Shown here: positions 17,633 to 25,731 of the stretch, in pieces | Numbering within the stretch: position 1 is the stretch's first letter | Layout of the letters: each line of letters starts with the position of its first letter | Assembly (NCBI GenBank): GCA_902787555.1 | Contig: CADAGO010000004.1 | Span: forward strand, 1-64,000 | Origin: an uncultured Bacteroidales bacterium | GTDB lineage: Bacteria > Bacteroidota > Bacteroidia > Bacteroidales > Bacteroidaceae | Direction of reading: 5' to 3' | Length of the DNA: 64,000 nucleotides | Notes under the pieces: model-generated | Database searches by the model: none | Seen by the model: the letters and a program-made list of their open reading frames with translations, nothing else | What the model was told of the DNA's origin: nothing | Position numbers and translations under genes: made by a program

Positions 17633-18982
17633 TCAAAACTGACTGATGAATATCAGTAGAATGCAGATGGGAGCGAGGTAACGGATGATGAAGCGGAAGA
17701 CAGGATAATAAGGGGCGCGAAGTGTTCCCATATTGGTAATCTCGGCGCGGAGTACTTTTTCGTCAACAATCCAACCAAGGAATACACATATCAGCATTCC
17801 TCCGATGGGCATAATCAGTTTTGCTACGATGAAGTCGAACAAGTCGAAAAATCCCATACCGAATAATGTATCATCTTTCCATATTCCGAAGGAGAGCGAA
17901 CAGAAAGTGCCAAGTATCAGGCAAACGATGGTAGCTCCGATGGATGCAACGGGTCGGCTGATGTGTCGTTCTTGGCAAAAATAGGCAACGATCATCTCCA
18001 ACATTGAAATCGAAGAGGTAAGGGCAGCCATAACCAAGAGCAAATAGAAACACAAGGAGAATATATATGCTACGATTGAACTGCCGAATGCTTGTTGAAA
18101 AACATTCGGTAATGTAACAAAAACGAGGGAAGGACCTTGCGATGGGGCGAGTCCTGTAATAGAGAAAACTGCAGGAAAGATGATGAGACCGGCACAAATG
18201 GCTACTAACGTGTCAATTGTTGCCACTTGCAGTCCGTCTTGCATTAGGTTGACGTCTTTCTTGAAGTATGTGGCGTATGTGCAAAGACAACAGAGACCAA
18301 CGCTCAGAGAGAAAAATGCTTGTCCCATCGCATTGAGGAGGGTCTGACCAGTTACTTTTGAGAAATCAGGGTGAAACAGGAACTGTAGTCCCGCTTCTGC
18401 GCCGGGCAGAGTAAACGAACAAGCCACAAGGATGATGATAAAGATGAACAGAAGGGGCATCATGATTTTTGCACCTCGTTCTATCCCTTTCTGGACTCCT
18501 AATGCAACAATCAAGCCATTGATGACAAGAATGATGGCCATCCAAATGAGTGGGTTGATGGGATCGGCACAGAAGGACTGAAAGGCGGTACCGATTTCAT
18601 CGGGAGTCTTACCTGCGAAACCGTCGATACCGGCCAAAAAAGCATAATACAATGTCCATCCTGCCACTACGGCATAATAACTGAGTACAAGAAATCCTGC
18701 AACGACAGGGATAAGTCCCATTAACTTCCAGCCTTTCTTCCCGCCACTCATCTTAAAGAACGACTGGGACACACTTGTTTGGCTATGTCGTCCAATTACA
18801 AACTCGGATACCATAATCGGAACACCTAAGAGCAACATGAATCCTATATATATCAATAGGAATGCTGCCCCACCATTATTACCCGTCTCTGTGGGGAAAC
18901 GCCAAATATTACCTAAGCCTACTGCTGAGCCTGCTGCAGCAAGTATGGCTCCTATTTTTGAGCCGAAGTTTTCCTGTTCCAT
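17633..18982 (-). CDS. Sodium-dependent transporter, NSS (SLC6/LeuT) family
   Basis: The 449-residue membrane protein opens with the NSS signature GSKIGAILAAAGSAVGLGNIWRFP and continues with about 11 to 12 hydrophobic segments. GNNGGAAFL in TM1 and the QAFFSLSVGL stretch in TM6 are the substrate and sodium sites of LeuT-like carriers. It belongs to the shorter bacterial branch of about 450 residues. Substrate is probably an amino acid or related amine. Its start overlaps the end of the VanZ-like gene by 31 bp. Confidence 0.92.
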   Translation of the reverse strand: MEQENFGSKIGAILAAAGSAVGLGNIWRFPTETGNNGGAAFLLIYIGFMLLLGVPIMVSEFVIGRHSQTSVSQSFFKMSGGKKGWKLMGLIPVVAGFLVLSYYAVVAGWTLYYAFLAGIDGFAGKTPDEIGTAFQSFCADPINPLIWMAIILVINGLIVALGVQKGIERGAKIMMPLLFIFIIILVACSFTLPGAEAGLQFLFHPDFSKVTGQTLLNAMGQAFFSLSVGLCCLCTYATYFKKDVNLMQDGLQVATIDTLVAICAGLIIFPAVFSITGLAPSQGPSLVFVTLPNVFQQAFGSSIVAYIFSLCFYLLLVMAALTSSISMLEMIVAYFCQERHISRPVASIGATIVCLILGTFCSLSFGIWKDDTLFGMGFFDLFDFIVAKLIMPIGGMLICVFLGWIVDEKVLRAEITNMGTLRAPYYPVFRFIIRYLAPICILLIFISQF

Positions 18983-19344
18983 ATCAAACTAATTATAAAG
19001 CATCCAGCTGTTCCAATAACTGCTCCTATCACATCTGCGATTACATCCAACCATTCGCCTGATCGACAAGTCGTGAGATAAGCTTGTACAAGTTCCATGA
19101 TGCCACCTAAACATGATGGAAGTATAAGCATCCACAGATAAAACGATAGTAAAAGTGGCTGATGGCAATTCCTTTGGTCTATCCACATTGCGATACTCAT
19201 CGAAGCATACATCACGAAATGTACCCATTTATCTATAAGGGGCACAGCTTCTAATGGTTTGACTTCAGGAATGGGTATCGTACTCAGAATGATGATTGCC
19301 AAAGCCACCAAAACGGAATACTTATATCGTCGTATCCACTTCAT
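18952..19344 (-). CDS. VanZ-like membrane protein
   Basis: The 130-residue protein has four hydrophobic segments (about 9-24, 36-53, 63-85, 99-121). The segments DKWVHFVMYASMSIAMW and LGGIMELVQAYLTTCRSGEWLDVIADVIGA are the VanZ-family core (Asp-Lys-x-x-His and Glu-x-x-Gln). The family is of uncertain function outside teicoplanin resistance. It overlaps its neighbours at both ends (23 bp with the CYTH gene, 31 bp with the transporter), so it is a member of a tight operon. Confidence 0.8.
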   Translation of the reverse strand: MKWIRRYKYSVLVALAIIILSTIPIPEVKPLEAVPLIDKWVHFVMYASMSIAMWIDQRNCHQPLLLSFYLWMLILPSCLGGIMELVQAYLTTCRSGEWLDVIADVIGAVIGTAGCFIISLIWNRKTSAQK

Positions 19345-19810
19345 TCCAACTATTATATGGATGTATACTCAAATACTTGTTGTAGTACTTTACATTACCT
19401 GTTACCTCCTGACCCAGGAAATCGGGTTTTACGTACTCCTCATCCTCATTCTCCAACTCTATCTCTGCTATGGTCAGACCAGTATTGGCACCAGCAAACT
19501 CATCTACCTCTATGATATGCTTGCCACTCTTGACCAAATAACGATCTTTGACGATTTGACCTGGCAGACACATCGTCATCATCATCTTTGCATCATCTAC
19601 GGGAATCTCTGTCTCGAATTCATACCGGCTTAATCCTTTGTTTATGGAAGGCCCTTTAATCGTGAGGTATGCTTTGTCGTCACGTATCCTGATTCTCACC
19701 GTTCTGCCTGGGTCTGTAGCGAAATAGCCTTGTTCGATATGCGAATGCTGATAGGCAAGATGTTTGAATTCGCCTACAACTAAAAACTTTCTTTCTATCT
19801 CTGTATGCAT
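19322..19810 (-). CDS. CYTH domain protein (triphosphate-tunnel phosphohydrolase-like)
   Basis: The 162-residue protein starts with EIERKFLV, the ExExK metal-binding motif of CYTH proteins. It has the RIRIRDDKAYLTIKGP basic/acidic strand pair and a C-terminal EIELENEDEE strand. Family members hydrolyse tripolyphosphate or thiamine triphosphate, or make cAMP. Together with the VTC protein at 9813 this window has two triphosphate-tunnel enzymes. It follows prfB by 12 nt. Confidence 0.88.
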   Translation of the reverse strand: MHTEIERKFLVVGEFKHLAYQHSHIEQGYFATDPGRTVRIRIRDDKAYLTIKGPSINKGLSRYEFETEIPVDDAKMMMTMCLPGQIVKDRYLVKSGKHIIEVDEFAGANTGLTIAEIELENEDEEYVKPDFLGQEVTGNVKYYNKYLSIHPYNSWNEVDTTI

Positions 19811-19822
19811 GGTTCGTTAGGA

Positions 19823-20938
19823 TTATACGGGTGCATCTGCAAATTCCATCAGGTAAGCCTTGATGAATTCATCAATCTTTCCATCCATCACGCCTGCCAC
19901 ATCCGATGTCTGGTAGTTGGTACGATGGTCTTTTACACGACGATCGTCAAACACATAACTGCGAATCTGACTTCCCCATTCAATCTTTTTCTTGCCCGCT
20001 TCGATTTTAGCTTGCGCTTCCATCCTTTTCTTCATGGCACGATCATAGAGTTGTGAGCGTAACAGTCTGAGGGCATTCTCACGGTTCTCTAATTGTTTGC
20101 GTGTTTCTGTATTCTCAATCAGGATTTCTTCTTCTTCGCCAGTATCAGGGTCGACATATTGGTAGCGTAACCTCACGCCAGTCTCAACTTTGTTGACATT
20201 CTGTCCACCTGCACCGCTTGAACGGAATGTATCCCAAGACAACTTGCTTTTATCAATAACCACCTCAATCGAATCGTCTACTAACGGGGTTACAAATACA
20301 CTGGCAAAACTTGTCATACGTTTCCCTTGTGCATTGTATGGTGATACTCGTACCAGTCTATGTACACCATTCTCACTCTTTAGGTAACCGTAAGCGGTGT
20401 CCCCCTCTATTTCCATTGTTACGGTCTTGATACCTGCTTCGTCACCGTCTTGGAAGTTGCTAATAGTTAGCTTGTACTGATGGGCTTCTGCCCAACGTTG
20501 ATACATGCGCATCAGCATCTGTGCCCAGTCCTGTGCCTCTGTTCCCCCTGCTCCCGCATTGATTTTCAAAACAGCACTCATGCCGTCAGCTTCTTGGCGT
20601 AGCATGTTACGCAACTCAAGACCTTCTATTAGCGATAAAGCAGAAGTATAGGCTTCGTCCACTTCCGCCTCGGTAATCATCTCCTCTTTGTAAAAATCGA
20701 ATGCAACTTCCACTTCGTCTGTTGCCGTTTTGGCTTCTTTATATCCATCAATCCATTTTTGGATATCTTTCACCTTTTTCATCTGTGCTTCTGCATCCTT
20801 GGGATTATCCCAGAAGTCTGGAGCCTGAGTACGCAATTGCTCCTCTTCTAATTCTACCTTTTTCTCTTCAATGCCAAGATAGTGATTCAGAGCATCTACA
20901 CGGTCTTTGAGCTCTTTCAGTTGTTCTATAGTTATCAT
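19823..20938 (-). CDS. prfB: Peptide chain release factor 2, no programmed frameshift
   Basis: The 371-residue class I release factor reads UGA and UAA. The catalytic GGQ lies in SSGAGGQNVNKVE, and the C-terminal RSYVFDDRRVKDHRT segment is typical. The N-terminal domain (DALNHYLGIEEKKVELEE) is continuous: there is no in-frame UGA or shift site where E. coli prfB has its regulatory +1 frameshift. The codon-recognition tripeptide position reads SPY in VSPYNAQGKRMTSFASV instead of the E. coli SPF. A minus-strand TAACTTTG box precedes the gene. Confidence 0.95.
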   Translation of the reverse strand: MITIEQLKELKDRVDALNHYLGIEEKKVELEEEQLRTQAPDFWDNPKDAEAQMKKVKDIQKWIDGYKEAKTATDEVEVAFDFYKEEMITEAEVDEAYTSALSLIEGLELRNMLRQEADGMSAVLKINAGAGGTEAQDWAQMLMRMYQRWAEAHQYKLTISNFQDGDEAGIKTVTMEIEGDTAYGYLKSENGVHRLVRVSPYNAQGKRMTSFASVFVTPLVDDSIEVVIDKSKLSWDTFRSSGAGGQNVNKVETGVRLRYQYVDPDTGEEEEILIENTETRKQLENRENALRLLRSQLYDRAMKKRMEAQAKIEAGKKKIEWGSQIRSYVFDDRRVKDHRTNYQTSDVAGVMDGKIDEFIKAYLMEFADAPV

Positions 20939-20956
20939 AATCTACTTATTTGAGCA

Positions 20957-20964
20957 CAAAGTTA
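20957..20964 (-). promoter_or_regulatory. Promoter -7 box (TAACTTTG) of the prfB operon
   Basis: CAAAGTTA on the plus strand, 19 bp upstream of the prfB ATG. The predicted leader is only about 12 nt. Confidence 0.65.
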
Positions 20965-21007
20965 CGAAATAATTGGTATTTATAGTTTAAGATTTATAAT
21001 TAATTTG

Positions 21008-21015
21008 TATTTTTG
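21008..21015 (+). promoter_or_regulatory. Promoter -7 box (TATTTTTG) of the M20 peptidase gene
   Basis: TATTTTTG lies inside the longest open frame starting at 21005, which shows that the real start codon must be further down (21038 or 21047). Confidence 0.6.
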
Positions 21016-21037
21016 CAGCGTTAAATCGAAAAAACAG

Positions 21038-22099
21038 ATGAATTATATGGATAAGACTCACGAAGCTGTGCAATTGTTGAAACAAATGGTTACAATACCC
21101 TCATTCAGTAGAGAAGAGGAAAAAGTAGCCGATTTGATTCTTCAGTTCATGCAGGCAAAAGGCTATCAGCCAACAAGAACAGGGAATAACATTTGGACCA
21201 AATGCAAGTGTTTCAACGAAACACTTCCTACAGTATTGCTTGATGCACATCTAGATACAGTGAAACCTGTCAGTGGATGGACTCACGACCCATTTTCTCC
21301 AGAAGAAACGGATAGCGGGATACTTTATGGATTAGGTACAAATGATGATGGGGCGAGTCTTGTTTCGCTGATGCAAGCATTCTTTACTATCGATGAAATG
21401 GGTGGAAATCCCCAGTATAATCTCATTCTCTCTGCTTCATCTGAAGAAGAGGTGTCTGGTAAAAACGGTATTGAAAGCATCCTCTCATTATTGCCACCAA
21501 TTAGTTTCGCTATTGTTGGCGAACCCACAAATATGCAACCGGCAATTGCAGAAAAAGGATTGATGGTAATTGATGTAAACGTACAAGGAGTTGCAGGCCA
21601 TGCTGCCCGCAACGAAGGTGTGAATGCCATCTATAAGGCAATAGAGGATATACAGTGGATAGAAAACCATCAGTTTGAAAGGGTCTCGCCTTTGCTTGGA
21701 CCTGTTAAGACAACTGTCACCATCATCCATGCAGGAACTCAACATAATGTGGTGCCCGATAATTGTCAGTTTACTATTGATGTACGCAGCAATGAATGCT
21801 ACACCAATCAAGAACTATTCGATGAAATTGCACATCATGTCAAAGGGACAGCTGTCGCACGCTCATTCCGACTCAACTCATCATACATTGATTCGGAGCA
21901 TCCATTCATTGCGAAAGCCATCGCTCTCGGACTGAAACCATTTGGTTCGCCTACTCTGTCCAATCAAGCTCTTCTACCTTTCCCATCCGTGAAGATAGGC
22001 CCAGGTGAATCATCGCGTTCTCATACTGCCGACGAATACATTAAGATTGACGAAATCGAACAAGCGATACGACTATATGTTCAACTGTTACAGGCTTGA
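21038..22099 (+). CDS. M20 family metallo-hydrolase (ArgE/DapE-like)
   Basis: About 353 residues. Zinc ligands of the M20 family are visible: DAHLDTVKP (His, Asp), GTNDDGASL (bridging Asp), SASSEEEVSG (Glu pair, general base first), GEPTN, and a C-terminal SRSHTADEYI His. The lid domain sits between. Family members deacylate acetylornithine or N-succinyl-diaminopimelate or cleave dipeptides; Bacteroidales homologues are often labelled acetylornithine deacetylase. Start 21038 is chosen because the promoter box excludes 21005; Met 21047 is equally possible. Confidence 0.88.
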   Translation: MNYMDKTHEAVQLLKQMVTIPSFSREEEKVADLILQFMQAKGYQPTRTGNNIWTKCKCFNETLPTVLLDAHLDTVKPVSGWTHDPFSPEETDSGILYGLGTNDDGASLVSLMQAFFTIDEMGGNPQYNLILSASSEEEVSGKNGIESILSLLPPISFAIVGEPTNMQPAIAEKGLMVIDVNVQGVAGHAARNEGVNAIYKAIEDIQWIENHQFERVSPLLGPVKTTVTIIHAGTQHNVVPDNCQFTIDVRSNECYTNQELFDEIAHHVKGTAVARSFRLNSSYIDSEHPFIAKAIALGLKPFGSPTLSNQALLPFPSVKIGPGESSRSHTADEYIKIDEIEQAIRLYVQLLQA

Positions 22100-22163
22100 T
22101 TTGTGTTAAAATATTGATTTTCGGCATTAAAACCATAAAAAACGAAAGAAAATAGGCAAAATA

Positions 22164-22195
22164 TTTGGCAGATTGACAGAGAATGTATAACTTTG
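22164..22195 (+). promoter_or_regulatory. trp operon promoter (-33 TTTG, -7 TAACTTTG)
   Basis: TTTG at 22164-22167 and TAACTTTG at 22188-22195, separated by 20 bp, give the best match to the Bacteroidetes consensus in this window. Transcription should start near 22202, about 26 nt before the leader peptide. Confidence 0.8.
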
Positions 22196-22227
22196 CCGCC
22201 GATTTGAAACATCAACAAAAAAGTAAT

Positions 22228-22284
22228 ATGATAAGAATCGCAAATAATTGGTGGTGGCGTGACTCAAGATTCCAAAGATCGTGA
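22228..22284 (+). CDS. trpL: trp leader peptide with three consecutive Trp codons
   Basis: This 18-codon frame encodes MIRIANNWWWRDSRFQRS and stops at TGA 22282-22284. Three TGG codons in a row (22249-22257) make ribosome movement sensitive to charged tRNA-Trp. It is preceded by the trp promoter and followed by a terminator hairpin, the classical attenuation layout. It corresponds to what I recall as the Bacteroid-trp leader motif. Confidence 0.88.
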   Translation: MIRIANNWWWRDSRFQRS

Positions 22285-22323
22285 GAAGATAGCCGCGTAC
22301 CTATAAGTTTGCATAGAGATACT

Positions 22324-22365
22324 GAGAGGCCTGTCGTTCTTGCGACGGGCCTCTTAAATTTTTTT
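22324..22365 (+). terminator. trp attenuator (intrinsic terminator)
   Basis: Arms 22326-22336 and 22343-22353 pair over 11 bp (one G-U), extendable by 2, with a 6-nt loop, then TTAAATTTTTTT. It lies 40 nt after the leader-peptide stop and 33 nt before trpB. Ribosome stalling at the Trp codons would favour an alternative fold upstream (22285-22323). Confidence 0.88.
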
Positions 22366-22370
22366 CGTGA

Positions 22371-22398
22371 TAACGATATAACGTAATAACGACATAAT
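22371..22398 (+). repeat. ATAACG octamer repeat before trpB
   Basis: ATAACG recurs with an 8-bp period three times, then a degenerate ATAAT, ending at the trpB ATG. It replaces a Shine-Dalgarno sequence. It may be an A/T-rich translation enhancer or chance. Confidence 0.5.
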
Positions 22399-23601
22399 AT
22401 GAATTATCAAGTAGACAAAAACGGTTTTTATGGAGAATTCGGTGGTGCATATGTACCAGAGATTCTTTACAAGTGCGTGCATGACCTTCAGGAAGCCTAT
22501 CTTCCAATTATTGAGAGCGCAGAGTTTAAGGCAGAATACCATGCGTTGCTAAAGGATTACGTGGGTAGGCCTAGTCCTCTTTATTATGCTAAAAGAATGA
22601 GTGAACGGTATGGTTGCCAGCTATATCTAAAGCGTGAGGACCTGAACCATACGGGTGCCCACAAGATCAACAACACCATTGGACAGATTTTGCTGGCCAA
22701 GAAGATGGGTAAGACACGCATCATCGCCGAGACCGGTGCTGGTCAGCATGGTGTGGCAACAGCTACGGTCTGTGCACTGATGAACATGAAGTGCGAGGTG
22801 TTTATGGGTGCTACCGACGTAGAGCGTCAGCACACCAACGTGGAGCGCATGAAGATGCTAGGTGCCGAAGTACATCCCGTCCGCACAGGTAACATGACGC
22901 TGAGCGATGCCTGCTCGGAGGCTATTCGCGACTGGTGCTGTCATCCGGCTGATACCTTCTATATCGTAGGTTCTACGATGGGACCTCATCCATATCCTGA
23001 CCTCGTAGCTCGAATGCAGAGTGTTATCTCTGAGGAAATCAAGTGGCAGTTAGAGGAGAAAGTCGGTCGCGATTATCCCGACTACCTCATTGCTTGTATC
23101 GGAGGAGGCAGTAATGCTGCAGGTACCATCTACCATTATATGGATGACGAACGTGTTAAGATCGTACTTGCTGAGGCTGGCGGTCACGGCTGGAATACCG
23201 ACTATACGGCAGCCACCATCCACAGGGGTACAACAGGCATCCTGCATGGAGCGAAGATGTTGGTGATGCAAGATGACGATGGGCAGATTCAGGAGGCCTT
23301 CACTATCTCAGCAGGTCTCGACTATCCTGGTGTAGGTCCCATGCACTGCAACATGGCGAAGAAGGGGCGCACTAAAGTACTGAGCATCAACGACAATGAG
23401 GCTATCTATGGCGGTTATGAACTGACACGCATGGAAGGAATCATTCCTGCTATCGAGAGTGCTCATGCCATCGCAGCACTTAAGAAACTTACATTTAAGC
23501 CCTCAGACGTGGTGGTACTCACTGTAAGCGGTCGTGGTGATAAGGACGTGGAAACCTATTTAAAGAACAAACAAATGGCTAAGGAATATGGAAACTTTTA
23601 A
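22399..23601 (+). CDS. trpB: Tryptophan synthase beta chain
   Basis: The 400-residue PLP enzyme condenses indole and serine to tryptophan. The Schiff-base Lys is in HTGAHKINNTIGQ (about residue 90), followed by ETGAGQHG and the PLP-phosphate loop CIGGGSNAAG. It is of normal length and of the TrpB1 type that pairs with TrpA, encoded at the far end of this operon. It is the first structural gene after the attenuator and overlaps trpE by 14 bp. Confidence 0.98.
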   Translation: MNYQVDKNGFYGEFGGAYVPEILYKCVHDLQEAYLPIIESAEFKAEYHALLKDYVGRPSPLYYAKRMSERYGCQLYLKREDLNHTGAHKINNTIGQILLAKKMGKTRIIAETGAGQHGVATATVCALMNMKCEVFMGATDVERQHTNVERMKMLGAEVHPVRTGNMTLSDACSEAIRDWCCHPADTFYIVGSTMGPHPYPDLVARMQSVISEEIKWQLEEKVGRDYPDYLIACIGGGSNAAGTIYHYMDDERVKIVLAEAGGHGWNTDYTAATIHRGTTGILHGAKMLVMQDDDGQIQEAFTISAGLDYPGVGPMHCNMAKKGRTKVLSINDNEAIYGGYELTRMEGIIPAIESAHAIAALKKLTFKPSDVVVLTVSGRGDKDVETYLKNKQMAKEYGNF

Positions 23602-24988
23602 GTATACGACAACGAGCAAAACTATTCTTGCTGACCTTCATACCCCAGTGGGTGTTTACATGCGTTTGCGCGATCTCTATCCACAGAGTGCACTGATGGA
23701 GAGTTCGGACTATCACGATGCTAACAATTCTCGCTCGTTTATTGGCATTCACCCTATTGCAAGCGTAGCTATCGGACATGGCATTGCCTCTATCAGCTAC
23801 CCAGATGGCACTACTGATAGCAGACAATTATGTGCGGGGTTTGGTTCTTCCGAAGCCATTCATTCGCTCATCGACCGTATAGAGGTCAGTGGTAAAGATG
23901 CCAATGTTTGTGGACTATTCGGATATACATCATTTAACGCTGTTCGTTACTTTGAGGATATCGCAGTAAAGGATGAGAGACAGGCGAAGAACGATGCACC
24001 CGACGTGCTATATATATTATATAAGGTGGTGATTGAGTTCGACCATCATAATAATATGTTGAAGATCGTTTCTCTTTCTGAGAACTCTGAGAACTCCGAT
24101 ATCGCCGACATTCAGAAGGCGATGAATAAAGCCAATGTGCAGGCTTACGACTTCCATCCCGTTGGTGATGTAAGAAGTACACTGACCGATGATGAGCACA
24201 GGGCAAATATTCGTCGCGGTATTCAACATTGTCTGCGTGGCGATGTATTCCAAATTGTACTCAGCCGACGTTTTATTCAGAAGTATGAGGGCGATGACTT
24301 TAAGTTATACCGTGCCCTGCGCAGCATCAATCCTTCACCATACCTCTTCTACTTCGACTTTGGCGGCTTCCGCATCTTTGGCTCAAGCCCTGAGACGCAT
24401 TGCCGTATTGAGGGTCGTAAGGCTTACATCGACCCAATTGCAGGTACCACTAAACGTACGGGTGATGCCGAAGCTGACCGTAAGGGTGCCGAGTATCTGC
24501 GCAACGACCCTAAGGAGAATGCTGAGCACGTGATGTTGGTAGATTTAGCACGCAATGATTTAAGTCGCAATTGTCATAACGTAAAGGTTGACTTCTATAA
24601 AGATTTGCAGTACTATTCTCATGTCATCCATTTAGTATCACGTGTTTCCGGAGAATTGGATGAGGGTGCCGACCCTATCAAGGCGTTTATCGACACGTTC
24701 CCTGCAGGCACGCTTTCAGGTGCTCCAAAGGTCCGTGCTATGCAGCTCATTTCAGAATATGAACCGCATAATCGTGGTGCCTATGGTGGCTGTATCGGTA
24801 TCATCGGGCTGGATGGTTCGCTCAATCAGGCCATCACCATCCGCACGTTTGTGTCTCGAAATGGAGAACTATGGTTCCAGGCTGGTGGCGGCATTGTGGC
24901 AAAGAGCGATGTTGAATATGAATTACAGGAAGTGAATAATAAACTGGGCGCTTTGCGTAAGGCCATCGAAAAAGCAGAGAACCTTTAA
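23588..24988 (+). CDS. trpE: Anthranilate synthase component I
   Basis: The 466-residue chorismate-utilising enzyme makes anthranilate with the TrpG glutaminase. The C-terminal catalytic domain shows FQIVLSRRF, FGSSPETH, DPIAGTTKRTG, HVMLVDLARNDL and FPAGTLSGAPKVRAM, all conserved. The N-terminal domain carries the LMESSD stretch (residues 35-40) that forms the tryptophan feedback site in homologues, so allosteric inhibition is likely. Its start lies inside the end of trpB. Confidence 0.97.
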   Translation: METFKYTTTSKTILADLHTPVGVYMRLRDLYPQSALMESSDYHDANNSRSFIGIHPIASVAIGHGIASISYPDGTTDSRQLCAGFGSSEAIHSLIDRIEVSGKDANVCGLFGYTSFNAVRYFEDIAVKDERQAKNDAPDVLYILYKVVIEFDHHNNMLKIVSLSENSENSDIADIQKAMNKANVQAYDFHPVGDVRSTLTDDEHRANIRRGIQHCLRGDVFQIVLSRRFIQKYEGDDFKLYRALRSINPSPYLFYFDFGGFRIFGSSPETHCRIEGRKAYIDPIAGTTKRTGDAEADRKGAEYLRNDPKENAEHVMLVDLARNDLSRNCHNVKVDFYKDLQYYSHVIHLVSRVSGELDEGADPIKAFIDTFPAGTLSGAPKVRAMQLISEYEPHNRGAYGGCIGIIGLDGSLNQAITIRTFVSRNGELWFQAGGGIVAKSDVEYELQEVNNKLGALRKAIEKAENL

Positions 24989-25021
24989 ACGAACATATAT
25001 TTCACATATAATACAAATCAC

Positions 25022-25585
25022 ATGAAAATAGTAATCATAGATAATTACGACTCGTTTACCTATAACTTGAGTCACTTAGTGAAAGAACTGGGTGCCGAGG
25101 TCACGGTTTTGCGTAACGACCAGTTTAAACTTGAGGACCTGGAGCCATACGATAAGATTATCCTCTCACCAGGACCTGGCATCCCGTCTGAGGCAGGATT
25201 GCTGCTTGATGTTATCCACACCTATGCTGGACGGAAGCCCATCCTCGGCGTATGTCTGGGTCATCAAGCTATTGGAGAGGCATTCGGTGGAAATCTTGAA
25301 AATCTTAGCGATGTATTCCACGGGGTAGCCACCCCTTGTCACATCATTGTAGATGACCCGATATTCAGCGGCATCGACCGCAATATCACCATTGGGCGTT
25401 ACCATTCATGGGTGGTGTCTCAAGAAGGATTCCCCGATTGCTTGGAAGTCACAGCCGTTAGTGACGAGGGTCAGATTATGGCGCTGAAGCACAAGGAGCT
25501 GAACATCCGCGGCATCCAATTCCACCCCGAGAGCGTGCTGACGCCCGACGGTAAGAAAATGCTGCAGAACTGGATGTCCTTATGA
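25022..25585 (+). CDS. trpG: Anthranilate synthase component II (glutamine amidotransferase)
   Basis: The 187-residue class I glutamine amidotransferase supplies ammonia to TrpE. It has DNYDSFTYNL, SPGPGIPSEAG (oxyanion region), the nucleophile Cys in GVCLGHQAIGE, and the His-Glu pair in IQFHPESV. It may also serve para-aminobenzoate synthesis, as TrpG/PabA proteins do where no separate pabA exists; nothing here decides this. It sits 33 nt after trpE. A 22-bp repeat array separates it from trpD. Confidence 0.96.
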   Translation: MKIVIIDNYDSFTYNLSHLVKELGAEVTVLRNDQFKLEDLEPYDKIILSPGPGIPSEAGLLLDVIHTYAGRKPILGVCLGHQAIGEAFGGNLENLSDVFHGVATPCHIIVDDPIFSGIDRNITIGRYHSWVVSQEGFPDCLEVTAVSDEGQIMALKHKELNIRGIQFHPESVLTPDGKKMLQNWMSL

Positions 25586-25597
25586 CTGGAATCATTC

Positions 25598-25693
25598 ATA
25601 CGTATCAATGAATCGAATCATACGTATCATCGGAGCCAATCATACGTATCATCGGAGTCAATCATACGTATCATCAGAGTCAATCATACGTAT
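25598..25693. repeat. Array B: five ATACGTAT palindromes, exact 22-bp period, inside the trp operon
   Basis: ATACGTAT occurs at 25598, 25620, 25642, 25664 and 25686. Flanks are CAATC before and CATCRGAG after in the later copies, so linkers are conserved here, unlike in arrays A1, A2 and D. The array fills the 146-bp trpG-trpD spacer and should be transcribed. Confidence 0.92.
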
Positions 25694-25731
25694 CATCGAA
25701 AAATAACATCATAAACATAAAAACGAATAAT

